The notes beneath the pieces were generated by a model, which saw only the letters and a program-made list of their open reading frames with translations, made no database searches and was not told where the DNA came from. A DNA stretch of 64,000 bases, taken from positions 1 through 64,000 of the forward strand of contig NZ_JASLCE010000050.1 in the NCBI RefSeq assembly GCF_030146175.1, in the 5' to 3' direction. Below are positions 1 to 9,128 of this stretch, piece by piece. This stretch comes from Flavobacterium sp. (GTDB lineage Bacteria; Bacteroidota; Bacteroidia; Flavobacteriales; Flavobacteriaceae). Position 1 is the stretch's first letter, and the number at the start of each line of letters is the position of its first letter. The position numbers and the translations under genes are program-made.

Positions 1-570
1 ATAAAAAATAAAAGGAAGGAAAAAATAAAAAGGTTTGATCAAGACTAAAAAACCAAACGCCAAGCTAAGTATAAACATTTTTTTAAAGGAATAATTACCA
101 TAAAAAAAGCATTTCAGATACAGCGTGATAATAAGTGAGATCATAAAAAGCGTCAGCGATTCGGTAAGTATGGCTGTTTCGTAAAAAATAACATGCAGCC
201 AATTGTTTAAAATTAGCGCGGTAAAAAAAGCGACCACAGTAGTAAATCGCAATAGTAACATACTCTTGTAAATCAGAACAGTTGTACAGATACCAAGTGT
301 AAATTGCAGTAAAAGGGTTACCGATAAATTATTTCCGGATAGCAATAATAACAACGGATAACCGGGGCTTCGTTGGCCATTGTATCCGGACAAATCAAAA
401 GTGGCGAGTTGATTCCCTAAGGCAATGTAACCTTCAGAATCCGGAAATAGCGTAACATGCCGGTACAGATAGAAGATGACAAGACGAATTAATACACCCG
501 ATAATACTAATAAAAGTACCGGTTTGCTTTTAATGCATTTTAAGAAATAGCCCTCATTATTGATAGTCAT
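1..570 (-). CDS. GT-C type membrane glycosyltransferase, 3' end outside window
   Basis: An open frame of 190 codons runs from an ATG at 570 to the window edge with no stop, so only the N-terminal part is present. The protein is very hydrophobic. A first membrane segment (about residues 17-34) is followed by FPDSEGYIALG (about 42-52) and RSPGYPLLLLL (about 66-76). An Asp in the first extracytoplasmic loop and an R-x-P-G-Y-P motif are typical of GT-C enzymes of the ArnT/PMT/mannosyltransferase type, which use polyprenyl-phosphate sugars. A later LTESLTLFMI segment also fits this fold. The acceptor cannot be told. It is the last identifiable gene on this side and is separated from ftsE by about 210 bases without a gene. 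Confidence 0.75.
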   Translation of the reverse strand, partial: MTINNEGYFLKCIKSKPVLLLVLSGVLIRLVIFYLYRHVTLFPDSEGYIALGNQLATFDLSGYNGQRSPGYPLLLLLSGNNLSVTLLLQFTLGICTTVLIYKSMLLLRFTTVVAFFTALILNNWLHVIFYETAILTESLTLFMISLIITLYLKCFFYGNYSFKKMFILSLAFGFLVLIKPFYFFLPFIFY

Positions 571-721
571 TTTGCACGGAATTAAAGAGGGGAAGCGATA
601 AAAACGGATTAATGGTTAAACCGCGATCTAAAGTTGAAGTGTTTTTTTATTTTTGGAATACAATTTGAATAAAATGAGATAGTAGTGGCTCGTATTGTCC
701 TGGTTGTTTGCGATTTTATGC

Positions 722-751
722 AAAAAAAATGCCCTTTTGATAAAAAGGGCA
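722..751 (-). terminator. Rho-independent terminator after ftsE
   Basis: On the minus strand a hairpin with arms TGCCCTTTTT / AAAAGGGCA (730-751) is followed by eight T residues (complement of 722-729). It lies 30 bases after the ftsE stop. Confidence 0.8.
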
Positions 752-780
752 CTGATCTTATATTTTGCAATTGTTGGTGT

Positions 781-1464
781 TTATACTGTTCGTTGTACTA
801 CTTCAAACAACGTTTTATCTTCACATTTTAGTGTTTTGGATGGATATTTCATTAACAGCGCATAATCATGCGTAGCCATTAAAATGGTTTTTCCGTTTTG
901 ATTGATTTTTTTCAAAACCTCCATAACTTCCACACTGGTTTGCGGATCCAGATTTCCGGTTGGTTCATCGGCTAAGATCAACTCCGGATCGTTTAATAAA
1001 GCCCGTGCAATCGCGATACGCTGTTGTTCACCGCCCGAAAGCTGATGCGGCATTTTATTTACAAAATTACGCATGCCCACTTTGTCCAGTACTTCCTCAA
1101 TCTGTACCTGCATTTCTTCTTTTTCGGCCCATCCGGTTGCTTTTAAAACAAACTCCAGATTGTCGTGAACATTGCGATCCGGAAGCAATTTAAAATCCTG
1201 GAAAACAATACCCAGTTTACGTCTCAGATACGGGATTTCCTTTTCTTTAAGCGCCTTTAAATCATAATCGACTATGGTACCTTCGCCTTCCGTTAGCGGT
1301 AAATCGGCATACAATGTCTTCATAAAACTACTTTTTCCGGAACCCGTTTTTCCAATAATATAGATAAAATCACCGTTTTTAACCTCAAGGTTCACATGGG
1401 TTAAAACAGCATTATTTTCCTGGTAAATGGTTACATCGGTAAGGGAGAGAATAGTTTGTGACAT
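781..1464 (-). CDS. ftsE: cell division ATP-binding protein FtsE
   Basis: A 227-residue ABC ATPase. Walker [10 protein letters not shown] is at residues 38-46, the Q-loop [12 protein letters not shown] near 90, the signature LSGGEQQR near 142 and Walker [10 protein letters not shown] near 164. The [12 protein letters not shown] segment is characteristic of FtsE rather than LolD, although both belong to the same family. With FtsX it couples cell-wall hydrolysis to septation at the inner membrane. ftsX is not adjacent, which is common in Bacteroidota. A second related ATPase at 33.6 kb is closer to LolD. The gene stands alone, with its own terminator. Confidence 0.85.
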   Translation of the reverse strand: MSQTILSLTDVTIYQENNAVLTHVNLEVKNGDFIYIIGKTGSGKSSFMKTLYADLPLTEGEGTIVDYDLKALKEKEIPYLRRKLGIVFQDFKLLPDRNVHDNLEFVLKATGWAEKEEMQVQIEEVLDKVGMRNFVNKMPHQLSGGEQQRIAIARALLNDPELILADEPTGNLDPQTSVEVMEVLKKINQNGKTILMATHDYALLMKYPSKTLKCEDKTLFEVVQRTV

Positions 1465-1631
1465 AAGTCTGTATGTTTTATTTTGGTAAAAATAAGAAGT
1501 TAAGGGAGTCCTACAAAATTAAAAACGAAATTTACGACAAATTATTTCCGTAAGAAATTATTTGGTTTGGTTTTTGAGGGAGCTCCTGCAATAAACAAAA
1601 CCGGACAAACGTTAATACCAGTATATTTTGA

Positions 1632-1639
1632 TATATTTG
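1632..1639 (+). promoter_or_regulatory. -7 promoter element for the TPR/barrel operon
   Basis: TATATTTG matches the Bacteroidota -7 consensus TAnnTTTG. It lies 19 bases before the ATG at 1659. The -33 element is weak (TTA at 1612-1614, spacer 17). Confidence 0.5.
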
Positions 1640-1658
1640 GTTTTTAAAAAAAGGAACA

Positions 1659-4600
1659 ATGCGAAAATTAGATAGGCTATTATTTATTTCCCTAACGCTG
1701 GGTGCGATGAACCTCGCGGCACAACAATCGAACATCTATACGCACGATTTAGTGGACTACCAAAAAGCGTTGTCGCTTTACAAAGACAAACAATACCAGG
1801 CGGCTCAAATCCTTTTTGATAAGGTGAAAAGCGCCAACAACAGTTCGGAAGTAAAAGCCGATTGTGCCTATTACAGTGCCAATTGTGCGATTCGCCTGGA
1901 GCAATCGGGAGCCGATCAGATGATGGAAAATTTTGTCGAAAATTACCCGACCAGTACGAAGCAAAATCAGGCCTATATCGAAGTGGCGCATTATTACTTT
2001 GAACAGGGAAACTACGTTCAGGCGCTGAAATGGTTCGATAAAGTCGATGAAAATGCCATGACCTTAAGCGATAAGGAACGCTATAATTTCCAAAAAGGCT
2101 ATTGTTACTTTACCGCAAAAAATAAAAAAGAAGCCGAAAAATATTTTAATAAAGTCGTTAATTCCAAAGAATACGGCTCGCAGGCCAAATACTATCTGGG
2201 TTATATGGCCTATGAAACCGATAACTACAAAGACGCTACGCAGTTTTTTGATCAGGTAGCGGATAAGGACAAATACAAAGAAAAAATGTCCTATTTCCAG
2301 GCGGATATGAACTTTAAACTGGGGAGCTTCCAAAAAGCAATCGACGTGGGAGTTCCGCAATTGTCCAAATCCGATGCCAACGAAAAATCCGAATTGTCCA
2401 AAATTATCGGGGAAAGCTATTTTAACCTGAAACAATACGACAAAGCCTTACCGTATTTATTGGAATACAAAGGCAAAAAAGGCAAATGGAACAACACCGA
2501 TTTTTACCAGTTGGGTTATGCCTATTATAAAGCCGGCGATTATGAAAATGCAATCGCTCAGTTCAATAAAATTATCAACGGACAGGATGCGGTAGCGCAG
2601 AATGCCTATTATCATTTGGCGGAAAGTTATCTGAAAACCGATAAAAAACAGCAGGCTTTAAATGCATTCAAAAATGCCTCTGAAATGGATTTTGACGCCA
2701 AAATCCAGGAAGATGCTTACCTGAATTATGCCAAACTGAGCTACGAAATCGGAAACCCATACCAAAGTGTACCGGAAGTTTTGATGGGCTATCTGAACAA
2801 ATATCCGAACACCGCTTATAAAGCCGAGATTGAATCATTGTTGATCAACTCGTATATCACGTCAAAAAATTACAAAGAAGCCTTGGTATTGCTGGAAAAA
2901 AGCAAAACACCGGAAAACAAACTGGCCTATCAAAAGGTTACGTTTTACCGCGGACTGGAATTGTATACCGACGGGAATTATAACGAGGCATTGGCTTTGT
3001 TTAAAAAATCGATTGCCGAACAGCGCGATGCGAAGTTTACCACGCGTGCTACGTTCTGGAAAGCCGAAACCGAGTATGTGTTAGGGCAATTCAATGATGC
3101 ATTGATCAGCTTTAAACAATTTTTGGGTAGCGCGGAAGCGAAAAACACGCCCGAATATAAAAATGCCAATTACGACCTGGCGTATACCTATTTTAAACAA
3201 AAAGAATACGAACAGGCGGCAAAATATTTTCAGGAGTATATCAATAGTGCAAAAGACGACAAAGTACGTCTTAACGATGCCTATTTGCGAATGGCCGACA
3301 GTTATTTCGTGACTACCAAATACTGGCCGGCGATGGAAGCTTATAATAAAGCGATCGAGCTAAAAAGTGTCGATGCGGATTACGCCTACTTCCAAAAAGC
3401 GATTTCCTATGGATTTGTATCCCGAAACGATAAAAAAGTAGAGGAGTTAAACGGATTCCTAAAAGCCTATCCGAAATCAAAATATGCGGATGATGCTTTA
3501 TATGAAATGGGGAATACCTATGTGACGTTAAACAATACCGAAAAAGCTTTACAGGCCTACGACCGACTGATTACGGATTATAAAGACAGTTCGTATGCGG
3601 CAAAAGCCATTTTAAGACAAGGGTTGATTTACTATAATGCGGAAAAAGACCAACAGGCGTTAACTAAACTGAAAAAAGTAGTCGCCGATTATCCGAGAAG
3701 TCAGGAGGCGATGGAAGCGGTTTCGACGGCACGTCTGATTTATGTCGATCTCGGAAAAGTAGACGAATACGCAAGTTGGGTAAGAACCCTGGATTTTGTA
3801 GAAGTTACGGATGCCGATCTGGACAAAACTACCTACGAAGCTGCCGAAAAACAATACCTGCAAAACAATTTAAAACCGGCGATTTCCGGATTTACAGGCT
3901 ACTTGGCGAACTTCCCGAATGGAATTTCGGCTTTAAAAGCCAATTTCTATCTGGCGCAGGCCTATTTTGCCGAAGGTCTTGGAAATAATGCCATTCCGAA
4001 TTACGAATTCGTGATCGGAAAATCCCGAAATGAATTTACCGAACAGTCATTGGCGCGTTTATCGGAAATTCATCTGAAGAAAAACGATTATGCCAAAGCG
4101 ATTCCGGTTTTAAAACGATTGGAAACAGAAGCCGATTTCCCGCAAAACGTAACCTTCGCGCAATCCAATCTGATGAAATCGTATTACGAACAGAAAGATT
4201 ATCCGAATGCGGTGGTTTATGCCGATAAAGTACTGGCAAATACTAAAATTGAAGACCGTATTAAAAGTGATGCACAGATTATTGTAGCGCGTTCGGCTAT
4301 TAAATCGAATGATGAGGTAAAAGCCAAAACGGCCTACGCAAAACTACTCACCATAGCCAAAGGAGAGCTGGCGGCTGAGGCGTTATACTACGATGCGTAC
4401 TTTAAAAACAAGGATGGTAAATTTGAAGCATCGAATACCGCCGTTCAGAAACTGGCTAAAGATTATTCCGGATACAAGTATTTCGGAGCCAAAGGTTTGG
4501 TGATCATGGCGAAAAACTTTTACGGCTTAAAAGACAGTTTCCAGGCGACCTATATTCTGGAAAGCGTAATCAAAAACTTTAGTACGTATCAGGATGTGGT

Positions 4601-4673
4601 AGAAGAAGCCAAAAAAGAATTAGACTTTATTAAATCGGAAGAAGCCAAACGCAATTCCTCAATAACCAATTAA
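1659..4673 (+). CDS. large secreted tetratricopeptide-repeat protein
   Basis: A 1004-residue protein with a signal peptide (residues 1-21, ending NLAAQQ). The rest is almost entirely TPR-type helical repeats, with recurring A-x-x-Y-Y-x-A, F-D-x-V and Y-x-x-A-I/L patterns. It has no lipobox cysteine, so it is predicted to be a soluble periplasmic scaffold. It is followed after 36 bases by an outer-membrane barrel gene on the same strand, so the two probably form an operon and may interact. The family is known to me from Flavobacteriia as an uncharacterised tetratricopeptide-repeat protein. The partners and cargo are unknown. Starts upstream of 1659 are unlikely because the -7 promoter element lies there. 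Confidence 0.8.
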   Translation: MRKLDRLLFISLTLGAMNLAAQQSNIYTHDLVDYQKALSLYKDKQYQAAQILFDKVKSANNSSEVKADCAYYSANCAIRLEQSGADQMMENFVENYPTSTKQNQAYIEVAHYYFEQGNYVQALKWFDKVDENAMTLSDKERYNFQKGYCYFTAKNKKEAEKYFNKVVNSKEYGSQAKYYLGYMAYETDNYKDATQFFDQVADKDKYKEKMSYFQADMNFKLGSFQKAIDVGVPQLSKSDANEKSELSKIIGESYFNLKQYDKALPYLLEYKGKKGKWNNTDFYQLGYAYYKAGDYENAIAQFNKIINGQDAVAQNAYYHLAESYLKTDKKQQALNAFKNASEMDFDAKIQEDAYLNYAKLSYEIGNPYQSVPEVLMGYLNKYPNTAYKAEIESLLINSYITSKNYKEALVLLEKSKTPENKLAYQKVTFYRGLELYTDGNYNEALALFKKSIAEQRDAKFTTRATFWKAETEYVLGQFNDALISFKQFLGSAEAKNTPEYKNANYDLAYTYFKQKEYEQAAKYFQEYINSAKDDKVRLNDAYLRMADSYFVTTKYWPAMEAYNKAIELKSVDADYAYFQKAISYGFVSRNDKKVEELNGFLKAYPKSKYADDALYEMGNTYVTLNNTEKALQAYDRLITDYKDSSYAAKAILRQGLIYYNAEKDQQALTKLKKVVADYPRSQEAMEAVSTARLIYVDLGKVDEYASWVRTLDFVEVTDADLDKTTYEAAEKQYLQNNLKPAISGFTGYLANFPNGISALKANFYLAQAYFAEGLGNNAIPNYEFVIGKSRNEFTEQSLARLSEIHLKKNDYAKAIPVLKRLETEADFPQNVTFAQSNLMKSYYEQKDYPNAVVYADKVLANTKIEDRIKSDAQIIVARSAIKSNDEVKAKTAYAKLLTIAKGELAAEALYYDAYFKNKDGKFEASNTAVQKLAKDYSGYKYFGAKGLVIMAKNFYGLKDSFQATYILESVIKNFSTYQDVVEEAKKELDFIKSEEAKRNSSITN

Positions 4674-4709
4674 AAGGAGCGTACTTTTTCTTACTAATAA
4701 ATACAACAT

Positions 4710-6467
4710 ATGACAAAGACCATTCAATATAAAATCGCATTCGTACTACTTTTAGCAGGAAGTCAGACGCTTTTTGCACAAAAGAAAGACGAAAATCTGG
4801 GAACAGAAGTAGTAAACGTAGTAAAACCGTATACGCCAACCATTTCCGATGCTTTTAAAGTAAAAGAAACGCCAACGATAGACGACGAAGACAATACGCA
4901 GAAAAAAGAAATACAATACAATATTTTCTCCTTTCCGGTAGCGTCGACTTTCACGCCATCCAAAGGAAAAGCCGCCGGAGTAGACAAAGCCCAAAAGGAA
5001 AAATTGTATAACAATTATGCTACCTTGGGATTTGGAAATTATGCCGCGATAAACGGCGAATTGTTTGTAACCAAAAACCTAAGCAATAACGAATATGTAG
5101 CCGGAATGTTCCGCCATATGTCATCGCAGGGTGGTATAAAAGACGTGTTATTGGACGATAAATATTATAACACTTCGGTAGACCTGACCTATGGAAGTAA
5201 ACAACGTGATTTCGACTGGAATGTCGATTTAGGATACCAACATCAATTGTACAATTGGTACGGATTACCAACCGATTACCTGACCTTTGACGATCCGAAT
5301 ATGTTGGCGGCGATCAATCCGCAGCAAACCTATCAGACCTTAAAATTAGGCGGGCGATTGGGAATGAAAGACAGTTATTTTAACGAAGCCACATTACAAT
5401 TCAAACGTTTTTGGGATGCGAAAGGAAGTGCTGAAAACCGTTTCTTTATCAAGCCTTCGATCGATTTCGAATTCAAAGACAATAAATTTAAAACCGATTT
5501 CGTAGTCGATTATCTGGGTGGGAATTTTGAAAAAGATTACTACAATCTGCCGGATAGCGAAATGAAATACAGTTACCTGAATTTTGGAGTGCAACCGAGT
5601 GTTTTATTAAAAGAAGGGGATCTTTCGGTTCAGCTTGGAGCGGGACTTTTTTACAACATGGGGAAATTGAATAACGAAAGTGAGGGGAAATTCTACGTAT
5701 ATCCAAATGTAAAAGCATCCTATAAAGTGGTGGGCGATGTGATGATTGCTTATGCCGGTGCCGAAGGTGGATTAAAACAAAATACCTATGCCGATTTTGT
5801 TGGCGAAAACCAGTTTGTAGCACCTAATTTAGTGATCGCACCAACCAGTGAACAATACGATATCTATGTAGGATTAAAAGGAAAGCTGGCGAATAACGTA
5901 GCCTATAACGTTAGAGGATCGTACAAAAGTGACGACGATAAAGCGTTCTTTAAAAGCAATATATACGATACGGCCAATACTAATACCGAAGGTTATGTTT
6001 ACGGAAACTCGTTTGGTGTGGTGTACGACAAGTTAAAAACGATCAGCTTTTTTGGAGAATTAAAAATGGACTTCTCTAAAAATGTAAGCTTCGGAATTAA
6101 CGGTACGTTTAATAGCTTTACAACCGATCTGGAACAGGCCTGGAATATGCCAACGGTAAAAATTGGCGCCGATTTCGACTTTAACATCACCGAAAAATGG
6201 TATGCCGGAACAAATATCTTCTTTGTAGGCGATCGTAAAGATCAGTTTATGTATACCGATGTTTCGTTAACCGAACCGTTGTTTAAAACCGTAACCTTAG
6301 ACAGTTATTTTGATCTGAATGCGCATGTGGGTTACAAACACAACGAACGCCTTACAGCCTATCTGAAAGCCAACAACCTGGCAAGTCAGAACTACCAACG
6401 CTGGCTGAATTATCCGGTACAGGGATTCCAGTTCCTGATTGGAGCCAGTTATAAATTCGACTTTTAA
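4710..6467 (+). CDS. outer-membrane beta-barrel protein (TonB-receptor-like, no plug seen)
   Basis: A 585-residue protein with a signal peptide ending LFAQKK. A charged segment (about 25-75) containing TEVVNVVKPYTPTISDAF comes next. From about residue 95 to the end there are alternating amphipathic strands rich in Tyr, Phe, Gly and Asn, and the last residue is Phe, as usual for BAM-inserted barrels. I see no plug domain of a full TonB-dependent receptor, and 585 residues is short for one. The early VVNVVKP segment could be a TonB-box-like or partner-binding peptide, which is inference. It is co-directional with the TPR gene 36 bases upstream. Substrate unknown. Confidence 0.7.
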   Translation: MTKTIQYKIAFVLLLAGSQTLFAQKKDENLGTEVVNVVKPYTPTISDAFKVKETPTIDDEDNTQKKEIQYNIFSFPVASTFTPSKGKAAGVDKAQKEKLYNNYATLGFGNYAAINGELFVTKNLSNNEYVAGMFRHMSSQGGIKDVLLDDKYYNTSVDLTYGSKQRDFDWNVDLGYQHQLYNWYGLPTDYLTFDDPNMLAAINPQQTYQTLKLGGRLGMKDSYFNEATLQFKRFWDAKGSAENRFFIKPSIDFEFKDNKFKTDFVVDYLGGNFEKDYYNLPDSEMKYSYLNFGVQPSVLLKEGDLSVQLGAGLFYNMGKLNNESEGKFYVYPNVKASYKVVGDVMIAYAGAEGGLKQNTYADFVGENQFVAPNLVIAPTSEQYDIYVGLKGKLANNVAYNVRGSYKSDDDKAFFKSNIYDTANTNTEGYVYGNSFGVVYDKLKTISFFGELKMDFSKNVSFGINGTFNSFTTDLEQAWNMPTVKIGADFDFNITEKWYAGTNIFFVGDRKDQFMYTDVSLTEPLFKTVTLDSYFDLNAHVGYKHNERLTAYLKANNLASQNYQRWLNYPVQGFQFLIGASYKFDF

Positions 6468-6490
6468 TTAAAGTGTTCAAATAAAAAGGG

Positions 6491-6524
6491 AAAGCCTGCA
6501 AAGCAACTGTTTTTGCAGGCTTTT
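6491..6524 (+). terminator. terminator after the TPR/barrel operon
   Basis: Arms AAAGCCTGCAAA (6491-6502) and TTTGCAGGCTTT (6512-6523) form a 12-bp stem followed by a T-rich stretch. Confidence 0.8.
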
Positions 6525-6559
6525 ATTTTGTTTCTTTGTAAATCATTACAGGAAGAGAA

Positions 6560-7009
6560 ATGACATTTAAGCAAAAAATTGTACAACATCATCTCGTTTT
6601 ATTACAAGACAAAATTGATGTTTTCAGAGATATGATTTCCGGATTGGCAGAAGATGCGCAAAACGATGCAAAAGGATCGGCTGGCGATAAGCATGAAACC
6701 GCGCTGTCGATGATGCATTTGGAACAGGAAAAATTAAGTGCCAAGTTACAGGAAGCGCTTCAGATGAAAGCCATATTGGAAAAGATCGATGCCGCAGCAA
6801 CAACCTCAAAAATTGCCGTAGGAAGCGTGATCAAAACCAATGGGATGTATTTGTTTATGAGTGCCGCTTTGCCTAAAATCGCTATCGACGGTGTCAATGT
6901 AATCGCACTTTCGCCTCAATCGCCCTTAGGAGTAAAATTAATGGGTGGCGGAATAGGGGAAACCTTCGAAATCAACAGTTCAAAATATATGATCGAAACT
7001 ATCGATTAG
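6560..7009 (+). CDS. GreA/GreB C-terminal-domain-like protein
   Basis: A 149-residue soluble protein. Residues about 1-80 are helical and charged. Residues about 84-149 contain the pattern SPQSPLGVKLMGGGIGETF followed by YMIETI, which matches the FKBP-like C-terminal domain of GreA/GreB transcript-cleavage factors (SPlGkAL-Gk-vGd, then yeI--I). The N-terminal half does not show the usual GreA coiled-coil length and acidic tip arrangement, so a true transcript-cleavage role is uncertain. It could act at RNA polymerase like other Gre-fold proteins. It is co-directional with, and 11 bases before, the amidohydrolase gene. Confidence 0.55.
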   Translation: MTFKQKIVQHHLVLLQDKIDVFRDMISGLAEDAQNDAKGSAGDKHETALSMMHLEQEKLSAKLQEALQMKAILEKIDAAATTSKIAVGSVIKTNGMYLFMSAALPKIAIDGVNVIALSPQSPLGVKLMGGGIGETFEINSSKYMIETID

Positions 7010-7020
7010 ACCTACCAAAA

Positions 7021-8652
7021 ATGAAAGTAAAAAATATACTTCTGGCCGCATGTTGTCTTATTTCGGCCTTGATAAATGCTCAGAAAAAACAGGAAGCCGA
7101 TTTGATTGTTTCCGATGCGAAAATCTATACGGTTAATAAAACGTTTCAAACCGCGGAAGCCTTAGCGGTTAAAGACGGAAAAATTATCGGGATTGGAAGT
7201 AAAGCGGACATGCTGAAAAAGTTTTCCGCTAAAAAAACGCTGATCGCCAAGGGTAAATATATATATCCCGGATTCTACGATGCACACGCCCATTTTTACG
7301 GACTGGGCATGAATATGCAGGCGGTAAATCTTAGAGGTACCAAGAGTTTTCAGGAAGTGATCGAAAGAATTCAGGCGTTCCAAAAAGTCAAAAATCATAC
7401 GTTTATCGTAGGCCGCGGATGGGATCAGAACGATTGGAAGGAAAAAGAATTTCCAACAAAAGAGCTGTTGGATCAGTACTTTCCAACTATTCCGGTGGTG
7501 CTAACCCGTATCGATGGACATGCGATGTTGGTCAACACAAAAGCCTTGGAACTGGCTGGAATTACAACCAAAACCAAAACATCAGGCGGACAGATTGAAG
7601 TCAAAGATGGAAAGTTAACCGGTATTTTGGTCGATAATCCAATGGAATTGGTATCGGCTATTATTCCAAAACCGACGCGTCAGACGCAAATTGCGGCCTT
7701 ACAGGAGGCGCAAAAAGAAATGTTTCACTACGGACTGACGACGATCAACGAAGCCGGTTTGGAACGCGATGTTATTGATCTTATCGATAGTCTGCAACAG
7801 GAAAATAAACTGGATATCAACATTTATGCGATGGTTATGGCTACCCGCGAAAATGTGGATCATTATACGCAATTGGGAATTTATAAAACCGACAAATTAA
7901 ACGTCCGCTCTTTTAAATTTATGGGTGACGGTGCTTTGGGGTCGCGTGGTGCCTGTTTGCATCAGGTGTATTCCGATAAGCCAAAACAATTCGGAGCCTT
8001 GTTGTCGCCAATTCCAACGATTCGGGAAATTGCTAAACAGATCGCCGAATCCGAGTATCAGATGAATTCCCATGCGATAGGCGATTCGACGAATACCGTA
8101 TTATTAAAAATTTACAAAGAGGTCTTGGATGGAAAACCGGATCGTAGATGGAAGATCGAACACGCTCAGATTATGCGCGAACAAGACTTCGATTACTTTA
8201 AGCTGGGAATCATACCATCGGTACAACCTACGCATGCGACATCGGATATGTATTGGGCCGAAGACCGATTGGGTAAAAAACGACTACAGTATTCGTATGC
8301 CTATAAAACCATGTTACAAAAGGCTGGATTAATCGCGTTGGGAACCGACTTTCCGATTGAGGAAGTAAACCCGATGTATACGTTTTATGCAGCTGTAGCA
8401 CGAAAAGATCTTAAAAATTATCCGGAAAACGGATTCCAGTCGGAAAATGCATTAACCCGTGAGGAAACTCTAAAGGGAATGACCATCTGGGCAGCGTATT
8501 CTAATTTTGAAGAAAACGAAAAAGGAAGTTTGGAAGTGGGTAAATGGGCGGATTTTGTTATTTTCGATGCGGATATTATGACGATGGATATCGACGGTGT
8601 GCCGTATGTCGTACCGGTAAATACATTTGTAAAAGGGAAACAGGTAAAATAA
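7021..8652 (+). CDS. secreted amidohydrolase, YtcJ-like metal-dependent family
   Basis: A 543-residue protein with a signal peptide (1-20, ending LINAQK). The N-terminal composite domain carries ADLIVSDAKIYTVN and LAVKDGKIIGIG. PGFYDAHAHF (about 83-92) provides the HxH metal ligands of the amidohydrolase TIM barrel. Further YtcJ-type motifs are GRGWDQNDW, RIDGHAMLVN, the MNSHAIGD histidine, and LGTDFPIEEVNP (metal-binding Asp). The C-terminal KWADFVIFD closes the composite domain. Such enzymes hydrolyse amides or related bonds of small molecules; the substrate is not predictable. An export signal puts it in the periplasm. It is in an apparent operon with the Gre-like gene and the small gene downstream (6-base gap). 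Confidence 0.8.
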   Translation: MKVKNILLAACCLISALINAQKKQEADLIVSDAKIYTVNKTFQTAEALAVKDGKIIGIGSKADMLKKFSAKKTLIAKGKYIYPGFYDAHAHFYGLGMNMQAVNLRGTKSFQEVIERIQAFQKVKNHTFIVGRGWDQNDWKEKEFPTKELLDQYFPTIPVVLTRIDGHAMLVNTKALELAGITTKTKTSGGQIEVKDGKLTGILVDNPMELVSAIIPKPTRQTQIAALQEAQKEMFHYGLTTINEAGLERDVIDLIDSLQQENKLDINIYAMVMATRENVDHYTQLGIYKTDKLNVRSFKFMGDGALGSRGACLHQVYSDKPKQFGALLSPIPTIREIAKQIAESEYQMNSHAIGDSTNTVLLKIYKEVLDGKPDRRWKIEHAQIMREQDFDYFKLGIIPSVQPTHATSDMYWAEDRLGKKRLQYSYAYKTMLQKAGLIALGTDFPIEEVNPMYTFYAAVARKDLKNYPENGFQSENALTREETLKGMTIWAAYSNFEENEKGSLEVGKWADFVIFDADIMTMDIDGVPYVVPVNTFVKGKQVK

Positions 8653-8658
8653 GAAACC

Positions 8659-8901
8659 ATGATGATGTTAGTTGCAATAGTGCTTTTTGTCGCTGGACTT
8701 ATATATGCTGTGATTCGTATCACGAGTCCGAAGTCGACACATACTAAAGAACAAAATTATACGCTTGATGAAAAGTATAACGCGGCCAAAATCGAAAAAC
8801 AAAAGGAGATCGACCGTATACTGGAAAAAATAAATAAAAACGGCGTACAGTCGCTAAACAGTAGGGAAAAGCAACTGTTGGACGACTATTCTAAAAACTA
8901 A
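8659..8901 (+). CDS. small membrane protein with rhomboid-tail-like C-terminus
   Basis: An 80-residue protein. One membrane helix (about 3-22) is followed by a charged segment and DEKYNAAKIEKQKEIDRIL with LNSREKQLLDDYSKN at the end. That tail resembles the short C-terminal domain found on Flavobacteriia rhomboid proteases (DUF6576 by recall), here without the protease. Three ATG codons in a row (8659, 8662, 8665) leave the exact start open. It lies 6 bases after the amidohydrolase stop and before a strong terminator, so it ends that operon. Confidence 0.6.
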   Translation: MMMLVAIVLFVAGLIYAVIRITSPKSTHTKEQNYTLDEKYNAAKIEKQKEIDRILEKINKNGVQSLNSREKQLLDDYSKN

Positions 8902-8903
8902 AT

Positions 8904-8929
8904 AAAACCGGGCACTTGTCCGGTTTTTT
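8904..8929 (+). terminator. terminator ending the amidohydrolase operon
   Basis: AAAACCGG (8904-8911) pairs with CCGGTTTT (8920-8927) and runs into a T tract. The 200 bases from here to asnB hold no gene that I can see. Confidence 0.8.
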
Positions 8930-9128
8930 GTTTTAAATGCCTTGATATAAGGTCGGAACTTATAGATTTTAACCCAAACGCTACAAATCGGATGCTTTAG
9001 GTTATATTTTGTTTTTGAATTGCTTATTTTGATTTTAATTTTAAACCAAAATAAAGTTTTTGCTTTTTAATTAAAACTGATATAGGCAATTTTGTGACGT
9101 AATAATAACCATTTAAAGCAAAAATAGT

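Noticed and set aside
8930..9128. Hidden gene or structured RNA before asnB
   Set aside because: The stretch is A/T-rich with stops in all frames and no stable hairpin that I could find.
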